Shown here piece after piece: positions 51,955-60,271 of a stretch of DNA of 64,000 nt. The first letter of the stretch is position 1; every line of letters begins with the position of its first letter. Under the pieces are notes generated by a model. That model ran no database searches. It saw only the letters and a list, made by a program, of their open reading frames with translations, and had not been told where the DNA came from. The position numbers and the translations under genes are program-made. The DNA is from Ferrovibrio sp046297595 (GTDB lineage Bacteria > Pseudomonadota > Alphaproteobacteria > Ferrovibrionales > Ferrovibrionaceae), in assembly GCF_046297595.1 (NCBI RefSeq), contig NZ_JBKBHT010000007.1:62001-126000 (forward strand), in the 5' to 3' direction.

Positions 51955-52246
51955 GGCGCCGTTTTAGCTGAAAAACAAAAGGCTACAAATCTCCGGCCTC
52001 ATGCCTTATATTGAGACTTAGCCCTTGAGCCTTAGCGGCTCCGGGCTTTCCCCAAGCAATTTCGCTTACGGGATTTCGCAGACAGACATGTCGGTGCCAT
52101 CGTGGCCGGTTTCGGTCGCAACAAGGTATCGGCTTCGGTCTGAAGGGATCGAAAGATTCCGGTGACGCGAAATCCGTAGCCTTGTCGGCACCCAGGAATT
52201 TTCCTGGTCGATGCATTCTGTCTGCTTCGACAGAAGGAGAGAGGCA

Positions 52247-52426
52247 TTGAAACAAAATCATCAATTGCAGACGACAGGCCGATACCACGATCAGAGCAAG
52301 CCTGCGACATACGATACCATCAATGTATTTGGCAGTGGTCCGCTGCCAATCGGTGAGAGGCCGCAGCCCTCGGATATTGAACAAGGTGCGAATACGGGAG
52401 AACCGGCCACTCCGCAGTCAGAATGA
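52247..52426 (+). CDS. Small hypothetical protein
   Basis: A 59-residue hydrophilic protein with glutamine and proline, probably disordered. TTG is chosen as start because GAAGGAGAGAGG lies right upstream; an in-frame ATG at 52211 has no such site. It is followed 13 bases later by another small gene. The 290 bases before it show nothing. No family is recognised. Confidence 0.4.
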   Translation: MKQNHQLQTTGRYHDQSKPATYDTINVFGSGPLPIGERPQPSDIEQGANTGEPATPQSE

Positions 52427-52439
52427 CGGGAACAAGCCT

Positions 52440-52721
52440 ATGGAAATCAATAGGACACATCCGTCTATATCTGGCGCTGAAACCACTTCGGCCAAATCCT
52501 GCAACATATCCATCGGTGATCAGTACCTCGATCTCCATGGCGAGCGTGTCTGGCGGGTCTGCTGGCTGCTGTACAGGGGCAATGCATATCCGTCCGAAGT
52601 TGTGCTCAGGGAGCAACCAGGCAATCGCCTTTGTCAGCTGCTATCACCCGCGAGGCTATCAGACAGAGACTTATACAAGCCACTGACAGCTGAAGAGGTC
52701 CGGTACTTTTCCCACGGGTAG
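52440..52721 (+). CDS. Hypothetical protein
   Basis: A 93-residue protein with an NISIGDQYLDLHGERVWRV segment that looks like a small beta-rich domain, and a polar end (LTAEEVRYFSHG). The start at 52440 follows a weak GGGA site. It stands third in a run of small same-strand genes of unknown role that continues to 53952. Confidence 0.5.
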   Translation: MEINRTHPSISGAETTSAKSCNISIGDQYLDLHGERVWRVCWLLYRGNAYPSEVVLREQPGNRLCQLLSPARLSDRDLYKPLTAEEVRYFSHG

Positions 52722-52764
52722 CTGTAAATTTCAGTCGAAATCTCGGAATCATTGGAGATGCGCA

Positions 52765-52980
52765 ATGTCGGCCAAATCTTCAAGCGCCATTAATTATGAG
52801 ACTCTTCTCAAGCGCATTCTGCAAGTTCGGCCGGCCGCATCCATTGAGGATATCTGTCGACTAGCGCCACAGCTGAATGCCCTGCATTTCAACGACCTCG
52901 CCGCGAGGGTGTCGCGAATCCGCAAGAAAATGAATCCGAACCCACCTAAAGATACTGATGATGGAATGCGTCCCTTTTAA
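52765..52980 (+). CDS. Small hypothetical helical protein
   Basis: A 71-residue protein, helical with a basic C-terminal half (RVSRIRKKMNP) that could bind nucleic acid. GGAGATGCGCA before the ATG supports translation. It ends 28 bases before the spermidine-synthase-like gene and may share its transcript. No family is recognised. Confidence 0.5.
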   Translation: MSAKSSSAINYETLLKRILQVRPAASIEDICRLAPQLNALHFNDLAARVSRIRKKMNPNPPKDTDDGMRPF

Positions 52981-53008
52981 CAGATGCCGGAAAGGCAAGA
53001 GAAATCAG

Positions 53009-53731
53009 ATGCAGAGGCAATTCGAGGAGCTGGATTTCACGGAAACCCGAATGGGCGAACTGAGCCTGCGCCGCCGCATGGATCCGGGCACGGGGGAATG
53101 TGTCCACGAAGTCAAACTCGGCGATGCCTATCTTATGTCAAGCCTGTTTACGGCAGGCGAGAATGCGCTGGCCGAACTGGGTCTGCAGGACATTAATTCC
53201 GACTGCATATCCGTTGTCGTTGGCGGCCTTGGACTCGGCTATACGGCGCATGCCGTGCTTCAGAACAAGAGAGTCAATTCGCTCCTGGTTGTCGAGGCCA
53301 TGCCGCAGGTGATCGCATGGCACCGCAATGGGCTGGTGCCGCTGGGGTCGACCATTGTTTCAGATTCGCGGTGTCTTCTGGTCGAGGGCGACTTCTTCGC
53401 GATGGCACGAGACAAATCCGGCGGATTCGATCCCAGAAACCCGGAAGCGAAGGTTCACGCCATCCTGGTCGATATCGACCACTCGCCCGACAATGTTCTC
53501 GATGAAAGCCACATCGATCTATACCGGGCGTCCGGTTTATCCAGGCTAGCTGACCGCCTGTATCCAGGTGGTGTTTTCGCACTCTGGTCAAACGATCCGC
53601 CGCAGGCGCACTTTATGAAGGAACTCAGGCAGAGCTTCGCCAAGACGACGGCCCATATTGTCTCGTTCCCCAGCCCTCTGCGCGGAGGGAATGAAACCAA
53701 CACCATTTATCTGGTGCAGAAGGATCTCTGA
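53009..53731 (+). CDS. Spermidine-synthase-like methyltransferase-fold protein
   Basis: A 240-residue protein with a Rossmann-type cofactor motif (VVVGGLGLGYTAHAVL, near residue 70), an acidic residue at the end of the next strand (LLVVEAMPQVIAWH) and HAILVDIDHSPDNVL (near residue 150), the layout of spermidine synthase and related SAM-binding proteins. Polyamine-synthase active-site residues cannot be confirmed. The ATG at 53009 (MQRQFEELDF) is preferred to 52958, which lies in the preceding gene. Confidence 0.7.
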   Translation: MQRQFEELDFTETRMGELSLRRRMDPGTGECVHEVKLGDAYLMSSLFTAGENALAELGLQDINSDCISVVVGGLGLGYTAHAVLQNKRVNSLLVVEAMPQVIAWHRNGLVPLGSTIVSDSRCLLVEGDFFAMARDKSGGFDPRNPEAKVHAILVDIDHSPDNVLDESHIDLYRASGLSRLADRLYPGGVFALWSNDPPQAHFMKELRQSFAKTTAHIVSFPSPLRGGNETNTIYLVQKDL

Positions 53732-53766
53732 TCCCTTCTTGAGATGATGCGGAAGCGGAGATCGGC

Positions 53767-53952
53767 ATGGCAGCGACGCCAATACACCTTGGCGATATAT
53801 TCTCCAGTGTGCAGCCACCGAGACGTGAGTGGCGTGTCGTCGAGGCTCCGGGAGCGGGCCACTTTACTTTAGAATGCGTGGACAAACCCTCGTCCCTGCG
53901 ATTCCTTGATGCCTCGGCTCTGCTGGATAGCAGCCGCTACGTCAGAAAGTAG
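53767..53952 (+). CDS. Small hypothetical protein
   Basis: A 61-residue protein with a beta-rich centre (REWRVVEAPGAGHFTLECVD) and a short helical end. GGAGATCGGC before the ATG is a good site. It is 35 bases after the spermidine-synthase-like gene and probably the last gene of that small-gene run. The role is unknown. Confidence 0.5.
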   Translation: MAATPIHLGDIFSSVQPPRREWRVVEAPGAGHFTLECVDKPSSLRFLDASALLDSSRYVRK

Positions 53953-54004
53953 ACTTTTTGTTGCTTGGGCATATTCGGGCAGCCAACCCCACTCCGCGAG
54001 GCTC

Positions 54005-54184
54005 TCAAACCTGCTTCCGCTGTACCGCTCGGCTGCCGACGAAGCGCAGGGCTTTGACTTCGTCAGACCGCATCCAGCGCAGCTGTGTGATACAGGATTT
54101 CCAGGTACCATATGGATTGAGGAAAGTCGCAACAACAGGTGGGGGCGCTGCATACTTGGCCAGACGAATAAGTGCCCACTTCTG
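54005..54184 (-). other. In-frame open extension beyond the RepC-like stop
   Basis: Directly after the TAG of the RepC-like gene the same frame stays open for 59 codons (starting QKWALIRLAKYAAPPP, with LNPYGTWKSC and RSDEVKALRF) and closes with TGA at 54005-54007. Composition is protein-like. There is no start codon of its own near the beginning. It could be the lost C-terminus of a longer protein, a readthrough product or chance. Nothing else is seen between 53953 and 54184. Confidence 0.35.
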
Positions 54185-55192
54185 CTATCCCTTAAGCAGA
54201 TTTGTTAGCGAAGCGAGCGGGTTTAGACCGCTCGACGGTTTCCTCAACATCCCCCCCAAATAGGACGCAGCCGATTGGATTGGCCTGTTGTTTTGATCTT
54301 TCCTCCGCATCAGTGCTACAGCCGCAGCTAACAGCGCTTTTTCTCGCCCATGAATCTCGACCGCCCTTTGCCATGCGGCGTGATGGAATCTGCTCAGTCG
54401 CTGCATTCTAACGGCATCGATGACATCGAACGGATCCACCATATCGATGACTGGCGCTCTTGAAGGATGCAATGCTACAGCGGCCTTCCGCGCGATGTTT
54501 ACCGATTCGGATGATTGGATAACACGGGCAGGGGCATGAGTTTTGCCCTCTTCCTTTCCTGTCGTCATCATCGAGGTCTCCGCCTTCGCAGGCCTCTCAG
54601 GCTCTCGGCGTGCGGCAGCCGAAGGCGTAGCACGCGCGCTGTTGGGCGACGCTGCTGCGGCGCTCCTATCAGCCTTCGTACAAGAGTTGTTATTTTTTAT
54701 TTCCGAAGGGTGCGCCTGTTTTTGCGCACCAGACTGAACCGGGGCGGGCCCGATTCGATTGATGCGCACCCAGCCCGCCGGCAGCACCGTGATGTTTGAC
54801 GGCAGGTGATGACGCGGATTCTGGCTCGGCCGGATCTCTCTGGCGACATAACGCAGCTCGATGAGCCTAGCCATGGAATACTGGATGCCTCGACGGCTGC
54901 AGCCCACACGCTGAGCCAGCTCAGGAATGCTTACTTTCGTGATGCCCAGGTCATTTAGGAACGCCAGCTGCTGCAATAGCAGCTCCTGCGTGCCGGTGAG
55001 GCGATGACCTGGGCCACGCCGTTCCTGGCGAGGTCTACGCGGCAGCGGAGTGTGGATCTCTGCTATAGCCGCTGGGTCGTATTCCGCTTCCCTCGATCTA
55101 ATCGAAGCCAGCTCGGCCGAGATCTTGGCATTCCACTCTACCTGGCGACGCTGTTTCCAGCCTGCCAGGTCGTCGGATTGCTCGTGATTCAT
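54185..55192 (-). CDS. RepC-like replication protein with winged-helix domain
   Basis: A 335-residue protein. Residues about 65-150 form a winged helix (SIPELAQRVGCSRRGIQYSMARL). A disordered, alanine/serine-rich linker follows (about 165-245). The C-terminal 80 residues (WQRAVEIHGREKALLAAAV, then QSAASYLGGMLRK) resemble the C-terminal domain of RepC-type plasmid initiators. It may start replication of an integrated element or be a relic. The ATG at 55192 (MNHEQSD) is chosen; no strong site precedes it. Confidence 0.65.
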   Translation of the reverse strand: MNHEQSDDLAGWKQRRQVEWNAKISAELASIRSREAEYDPAAIAEIHTPLPRRPRQERRGPGHRLTGTQELLLQQLAFLNDLGITKVSIPELAQRVGCSRRGIQYSMARLIELRYVAREIRPSQNPRHHLPSNITVLPAGWVRINRIGPAPVQSGAQKQAHPSEIKNNNSCTKADRSAAAASPNSARATPSAAARREPERPAKAETSMMTTGKEEGKTHAPARVIQSSESVNIARKAAVALHPSRAPVIDMVDPFDVIDAVRMQRLSRFHHAAWQRAVEIHGREKALLAAAVALMRRKDQNNRPIQSAASYLGGMLRKPSSGLNPLASLTNLLKG

Positions 55193-55315
55193 ATGTATTC
55201 GGCATACCCAGCACCGGCATGGCCGCACAAAACCGCCGCGCAAAATGCACGTTGGTCTTGACCGGGTCATGTCAGGGGAATAGGATGCGCCTTACGAACA
55301 TAGCGTATCCAATTC

Positions 55316-56494
55316 CTAAAAACCTCGCAGCGCCAACTGCGGGGTTTTTGCTTTTTCAGAGCTGGGAGATAATGATCGCCGCCTCCAGGTTGAGGCTCCG
55401 GCGAAGTTACTTGTCCTTCCGGTCGAACTCAGATAATTTCTCTGCGTCCGACCGGAAAGCTCCAAGTGGTTGCGGGAGCCGGCAACCAGCATCAGGCAGG
55501 CGGACTGCTGAGCGGCCTCAACCACGGCAAGCCCCGGCACAATACGGCTGCATGGCGTTTCGGCATAGCGGCAGCGGGTGTGGAACCGGCATCCCGGCGG
55601 CGGATCGATCGGATTGGGCGGATCGCCGGTCAGCGGCGCTTCCTCGGTGCGCAGGTCCGGATCCATGGCAGGCATCGAATTCAGCAGCGCCGCTGTGTAG
55701 GGATGGGCCGGTCGATCGAAGATCGCTTCAGCGCTGCCGATCTCGGCTACCTTACCGAGATACATCACCATTACCCGGTCAGCCATGAAACGCACCACGT
55801 TCAGGTCATGGGAGATGAAGATATAGGTCAGGCCGAAGGCCTCTTTCAGGTCGAGCAACAGATTAAGCACCTGTGCTTCAACCGACTTGTCGAGAGCCGA
55901 GACCGCCTCGTCGAGGATGACAAGACGCGGCTCCAGAGCCAGGGCACGGGCTATGTTGATGCGCTGACGTTGCCCCCCGGATAATTCATGAGGATATCGG
56001 CCAGCAAAACGATTGGGTTCGAGACCAACGCGGGCAAGCAGATCATGAGCGCGACTGAGCGCCTCGCGACGACCGATCCCATGCACCTGCGGCGCGAAGG
56101 CGATAGAATCCTCAATGGTCAGGCGTGGATTGAGCGAAGCATAACTGTCCTGGAACACCATCTGGGTCTGGCGCCGGAATTCCGGCAGCGACAGGTCATG
56201 TCCGACTGCTTCGCCATCGAAGATGATTTCGCCGCGATCTGGCGGGATCAGATGCATCAGCAGTCGCGCCGTTGTCGACTTGCCGCAGCCGGACTCGCCG
56301 ACAATGCCGAGCGTCTCCCCCTTCATCAGGTCGAAGTCAATGTCGTCGACGGCACGCACCACGGCACCGCCACGGCCGAACAGTCCCTTACCGACCGGAA
56401 AATGCTTGACCAGGCCACGAACTCCCAGCAATGGCTGACGCGGCCCCCCACGGTCGCGCGGATCGGAAGCAAAATGATCGGGGCTATTGGTCAT
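55316..56494 (-). CDS. Peptide-type ABC transporter ATPase (OppF/DppF-like), aberrant C-terminus
   Basis: The ATPase domain is complete: Walker A (GESGCGKST), FQDSYASLNPR, LSGGQRQRINIARAL, Walker B (LVILDEAVSALD) and the oligopeptide-type C-terminal segment with GCRFHTRCRYA. Family members end shortly after this; here some 50 further residues, rich in serine and arginine, run on through a terminator hairpin. The ATG at 56494 overlaps the permease stop (ATGA). The usual second ATPase (OppD type) is absent, so the operon looks interrupted here. Confidence 0.85.
   Translation of the reverse strand: MTNSPDHFASDPRDRGGPRQPLLGVRGLVKHFPVGKGLFGRGGAVVRAVDDIDFDLMKGETLGIVGESGCGKSTTARLLMHLIPPDRGEIIFDGEAVGHDLSLPEFRRQTQMVFQDSYASLNPRLTIEDSIAFAPQVHGIGRREALSRAHDLLARVGLEPNRFAGRYPHELSGGQRQRINIARALALEPRLVILDEAVSALDKSVEAQVLNLLLDLKEAFGLTYIFISHDLNVVRFMADRVMVMYLGKVAEIGSAEAIFDRPAHPYTAALLNSMPAMDPDLRTEEAPLTGDPPNPIDPPPGCRFHTRCRYAETPCSRIVPGLAVVEAAQQSACLMLVAGSRNHLELSGRTQRNYLSSTGRTSNFAGASTWRRRSLSPSSEKAKTPQLALRGF
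55318..55352 (+). terminator. Rho-independent terminator at the island's right edge
   Basis: AAAACC-T-CGCAG, a CGCCAA loop, then CTGCG-GG-TTTTTGCTTTTT form a good hairpin with a T-rich tail on the plus strand; the opposite strand also reads as a hairpin with T residues. No plus-strand gene ends just ahead of it. It overlaps the apparent 3' end of the peptide-transporter ATPase gene. Confidence 0.7.
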
Positions 56495-57381
56495 GTGCGC
56501 ACATCCATGGCGGAGCGCAGGCTGTCGGAGAACAGATTGAAGGAGATCGATGTGATAAAAATCATAACCCCAGGCAGTGCCGCCACCAGCGGATTGACAT
56601 AGATCGCCGTGCGCAGCGTGTTGAGCATCAACCCCCATTCCGGCTCCGGTGGTCGCACGCCGAGGCCAAGGAAGCTAAGGCCGGAAGCGAGAATCATCGA
56701 CACCGAAATCAGACTGGTGGCATAGACGAAAATCGGACTAAGCACATTGCCCAGAACATGCACCCGCACGATGGTGAAGCCACCGGCGCCACTCGCCCGT
56801 GCCGCTTCCACATAATCGCGGTTACGCACCTGGGTAGTGACGCTTTCGGCCACATGGGTGATTGGCGGTATGAAAACGATGGTCAACGACACCAGCGCGT
56901 TGGTCAGGCCCGCACCAAGCGCCCCCGATAGCGCCACGGCCAGCAGAACGGATGGGAAGGCGTAAAAAACGTCGATGGTGCGCATGATTGCGGTGTTAAT
57001 CGCACCGCCGACATAGCCAGCGATCACCCCGAGGCCAGAACCAATGACAAAGGCCATCAGCACCGGCGTTACCCCCATGAACAGCGACAATCGCGCTCCG
57101 AAAATCAGGCGCGACAACATGTCTCGGCCCAGTTCATCGGCACCCAGCGGATAACCTGGCGTGCCCACCGGGCGCAGGCGCCGGAGCATCGAGCCCTTCA
57201 CCGGGTCGGCTGGCGCCAGATAAGGCGCAAAAATCGCCATCAATATCAGCGCCACGATGATCGCCAGCGCGAACATCGCTACCGGATCGCGCGACAGGCG
57301 GCGGATCACTCCGCGCCAGTAACCTTCCGAAACCTGGATGGGGGCGATGACTGCTTTTCTGTCCAGCGCGCTGACGGCCAT
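56491..57381 (-). CDS. Peptide-type ABC transporter permease (DppC/OppC family)
   Basis: A 296-residue permease with six helices, a cytoplasmic N-terminus, FAPYLAPADP after the first helix and the EAA-type loop RNRDYVEAARASGAGGFTI (near residue 190). It lies three bases after the partner permease and overlaps the ATPase gene. Together they form the membrane channel of the transporter. Confidence 0.92.
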   Translation of the reverse strand: MAVSALDRKAVIAPIQVSEGYWRGVIRRLSRDPVAMFALAIIVALILMAIFAPYLAPADPVKGSMLRRLRPVGTPGYPLGADELGRDMLSRLIFGARLSLFMGVTPVLMAFVIGSGLGVIAGYVGGAINTAIMRTIDVFYAFPSVLLAVALSGALGAGLTNALVSLTIVFIPPITHVAESVTTQVRNRDYVEAARASGAGGFTIVRVHVLGNVLSPIFVYATSLISVSMILASGLSFLGLGVRPPEPEWGLMLNTLRTAIYVNPLVAALPGVMIFITSISFNLFSDSLRSAMDVRT

Positions 57382-57384
57382 GGA

Positions 57385-58338
57385 TCAGCTCCGCTGTATA
57401 CGAGGATCAAGGGCTGTCTGCAGCACATCCACCAGCAGATTGAGCAACACAAAGAACATCGCCAGCACGAGTATGGTGCCCTGCAGCAGGGGCAAGTCAC
57501 GCTGGAAGATTGCCGCGTTGAGTAAAAAGCCGGTACCAGGCCAGGAAAACACCGTCTCGATCAGGATAGATCCACCCAGCAGGTAACCGAGCTGCAGCCC
57601 CATCACTGCCAGCGCCGTCGGCGCTGTGTTCTTGACGACATGGCGGAAAATGCCGCGATCCATCAGGCCTTTCGCGGCCAGTGTCTGCACAAAGTCCTGC
57701 GACAGGATTTCCGCCACCAAGGCGCGGATGGTACGGGCAATCACGCCCATCGGAATCACTGACATGGTAACCGCCGGCAGGATCAAATGGCGCATATGGT
57801 CCCAATCCCATGCCCAGTCGGCAGAACCGCCCGGTCCTGCACCGGTGGCCGGCAGCCAGTTCATCTGCACCGAGAAGATGATCACCAGCACCATGCCGAG
57901 CCAGTAATGCGGCACACTGACGCCAAGAACCGACAGGAAGGAAGCGGTACGATCCATCACCGAATCGCGGTAATAGCCAGCAACAAAGCCGAACAGGCAG
58001 CCGAAGAAAAACCCGATCAGGGTGGCCAGAGCGGAAAGGATCAGGGTATTACCGACGGCCCGCATTACCTCCGTGGACACGGCACGACCGGAGGCGATGG
58101 ATGTGCCAAGGTCGCCCATCATCACCTTTCCGAGCCAGATTACGTACTGCACCGGCAGTGGCTTGTCGAAACCGTAAGCGGCACGCATCTCGGCCTGCTG
58201 CTCGGCACTGGCGTCGATCGGCATCACCGCCGTCAGCGGATCACCCGGCGTGATATGCACCAACATGAAACAGACGAGGCTGACCCCGAAAGCCACGGGG
58301 AGCAGATAAAGAAGCCGCTTGAGGGCATAGATAAGCAT
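57385..58338 (-). CDS. Peptide-type ABC transporter permease (DppB/OppB family)
   Basis: A 317-residue permease. It has the family start MLIYALKRLLYLLPVAFGVS, the HITPGDP motif after the first helix, six helices and the loop LSQDFVQTLAAKGLMDR (near residue 215). It is separated from the binding-protein gene by 76 bases that contain a hairpin. Confidence 0.92.
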   Translation of the reverse strand: MLIYALKRLLYLLPVAFGVSLVCFMLVHITPGDPLTAVMPIDASAEQQAEMRAAYGFDKPLPVQYVIWLGKVMMGDLGTSIASGRAVSTEVMRAVGNTLILSALATLIGFFFGCLFGFVAGYYRDSVMDRTASFLSVLGVSVPHYWLGMVLVIIFSVQMNWLPATGAGPGGSADWAWDWDHMRHLILPAVTMSVIPMGVIARTIRALVAEILSQDFVQTLAAKGLMDRGIFRHVVKNTAPTALAVMGLQLGYLLGGSILIETVFSWPGTGFLLNAAIFQRDLPLLQGTILVLAMFFVLLNLLVDVLQTALDPRIQRS

Positions 58339-58376
58339 GGGGCGGCCCGCAAATCAGTAACCGTAGGAGTGGAATA

Positions 58377-58401
58377 GCCGGCCCCGCTGGTCGGAGCCGG
58401 C
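58377..58401 (-). terminator. Intercistronic hairpin after the peptide-type binding-protein gene
   Basis: A nine-base-pair GC stem with one G-U pair (58377-58385 with 58393-58401) and a seven-base loop lie between the binding-protein and permease genes. No T-tract follows, so it probably stabilises the upstream message. Confidence 0.6.
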
Positions 58402-58414
58402 CAACCGGCATTGC

Positions 58415-60076
58415 TTACTTCGACATGGTGATTGGCGAGAAGTCCTGGAACCAATTCTGCGCCTGCACGAAGCCCTTCACCTTCGGGCTCATGGCACGGG
58501 CATTGACGTCATGCGTCACCATCAGAAACAGGGCTTCGTTGACGTATTTCTCGTGAATCTTCTCCATGACCTTGTCCTGCTCCTTGGTATCGAACGCATT
58601 GCGGACTTCGTCAAACAGCTTGTCCATCTCGGGATCACAGTAGTGACCCCAGTTGGTTCCGTTAGGTGCTGCCAGGTTGCACTGGAGATGGCGGATCACG
58701 CCGGTGAACGGATCCTGGATGAAGTAGGTGAAGTTGATCGAACTGCCGCCGCGAGCGCTTTCGCTTTTTGCACCGGCACGCCAGATATTGATCAGTTGAT
58801 TCCACTCCACTACCTCGAACTCGACCTGGATGCCGATTTCGGCCAGACTTTGCTGGACAAACTCGTTCATCGGCAGCGGCAGCATCTGGCCCGAGCCCGA
58901 GGGCGAGATCAGCGCCTTCACCTTCAGCGGCTTGTCCGGGCCGTAGCCGGCCTCCTTCATCAGCTTTTTGGCTTCGGCCAGATCGTAGCGGACCTTGAAG
59001 CTCGGCTTGCCGAACCACTGATTGCCCGGCGGCAAGAAACCTTCGGCTGGAATCATTAATCCGCCGAGAAGCTCTTTCAGCGCCATGCGGTCGATGGCGA
59101 GATTGGCGGCCTTGCGGATGCGAATGTCGTTCCAGGGCGAACCCTCGATACGCGACAGATGCCAAGTCCAGTTATGCGGATAGGCATTGGTCACGATCTG
59201 TAGGCCGGCGGCCTTCAGCGACGGCACCGCATCCGGCGCCGGCGCCTCGATCCAGTCCACCTGACCCGACCGCAACGCGGCAACACGGGCATTCGGCTCA
59301 GGCAGCGGCAGCAACACCAGCTTGTCCAGCTTCGGCACGCGGGCCTTGTCCCAGTACCCGTCATAAGGCGTGAGTTCGGCCCGCTCGCGCGGTACAAAAG
59401 CCGTCAGTTTCCAAGGGCCGGTGCCCGATGGGGTTTTGGCGAATTCGTCCCAGTTCCTGCCAAGTTTTTCCCACTGGGCCGGCGAGGACATCATGATCCA
59501 GGCCAGCTGGTAAAGCAGGGTCGCATCCGGCGTTTTGGTGACGATCTCCACCGTGTATTTGCCGGTGGCCTTGTAGCTGGCCACGGCCGGGATGCGCGAA
59601 CGGCCCTGCGCCGACTGGCGCGGGTCGAACTGCGGCGCATCCTTGTTGAGCAGCTTTTCGAGATTCCAGACCACTGTTTCGGCAGTGAATTCGCTGCCGT
59701 CGTGGAATTTCACACCTTCGCGCAGGGTGAAGGTCCATTTGGTCTTGTCCGCCGCATCGACGGCCCACTTGGTCGCGAGGCCGGGGACCAGAACCGACGG
59801 CTTGTCGAACTTGCTCATGTCCCAGTTGATCAGGGCATCATAGACCGTATAGCCCATGAACCGCATGCCCTCGCCGCCCTGGTCGGTCTGGCCGGTGGTC
59901 AGCGGAATGTCGGAGGCCGTCATGCCGATCCGCAATGTACCTTGCGCCAGCGCCGGACCGGTAATCAGGGCGGCAGTAGCGGCAGTAATGGTGACAACCG
60001 CAAACAGCGCATGAAGCCAGGAGGAGGTTTTTTTGTGGTCATTGCACAACCCTGTTTTGGATGGTGCATGTTGCAA
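58415..60076 (-). CDS. Peptide-type ABC transporter binding protein
   Basis: A family 5 extracellular solute-binding protein of about 550 residues with a signal peptide cleaved after ALA-Q, then LRIGMTASDIPLTTGQTDQG, KWTFTLREGVKFHDG and GPWKLTAF. The 5' end is ambiguous. In the open frame a TTG at 60076 has GGAG six bases upstream. An ATG at 60042 with a good AGGG site begins MTTKK, but the frame breaks at a run of seven A; with eight A it would run straight into the signal peptide. Confidence 0.88.
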   Translation of the reverse strand: MQHAPSKTGLCNDHKKTSSWLHALFAVVTITAATAALITGPALAQGTLRIGMTASDIPLTTGQTDQGGEGMRFMGYTVYDALINWDMSKFDKPSVLVPGLATKWAVDAADKTKWTFTLREGVKFHDGSEFTAETVVWNLEKLLNKDAPQFDPRQSAQGRSRIPAVASYKATGKYTVEIVTKTPDATLLYQLAWIMMSSPAQWEKLGRNWDEFAKTPSGTGPWKLTAFVPRERAELTPYDGYWDKARVPKLDKLVLLPLPEPNARVAALRSGQVDWIEAPAPDAVPSLKAAGLQIVTNAYPHNWTWHLSRIEGSPWNDIRIRKAANLAIDRMALKELLGGLMIPAEGFLPPGNQWFGKPSFKVRYDLAEAKKLMKEAGYGPDKPLKVKALISPSGSGQMLPLPMNEFVQQSLAEIGIQVEFEVVEWNQLINIWRAGAKSESARGGSSINFTYFIQDPFTGVIRHLQCNLAAPNGTNWGHYCDPEMDKLFDEVRNAFDTKEQDKVMEKIHEKYVNEALFLMVTHDVNARAMSPKVKGFVQAQNWFQDFSPITMSK

Positions 60077-60271
60077 CGCAAACTCCGTGCCAGTCGTCAA
60101 GGCTATGATTCTACATGGCAATGCAATCCTGCCGGATCACTTTGCCCGGTGTGATGCAGGTGCGCCTCGAAAACAGGCAACAGGGCGGTTGAACGCGTCC
60201 GTCGGCAAAGGCTTGCTGAGAGCCGTCAGTCGGCCCAGCCTTTGCGGAATGATTCACTGTGGAGCCCGGGC

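Larger units (their letters stand above)
45468..55450. mobile_element. Accessory island with serine recombinase and RepC-like gene
   Basis: Between two metabolic ABC-transporter operons lie umuD, a cut-off umuC, a large serine recombinase, small unknown genes and a RepC-like replication protein, all typical cargo of mobile DNA. The right end coincides with an abnormal 3' end of a peptide-transporter ATPase gene. No matching direct repeats were found by eye at the two ends, so the boundaries are provisional and the region may contain more than one insertion. Confidence 0.45.

Noticed and set aside
54515..54799. Plus-strand frames opposite the RepC-like gene
   Set aside because: They mirror the low-complexity linker of the minus-strand gene and have arginine-rich shadow composition.
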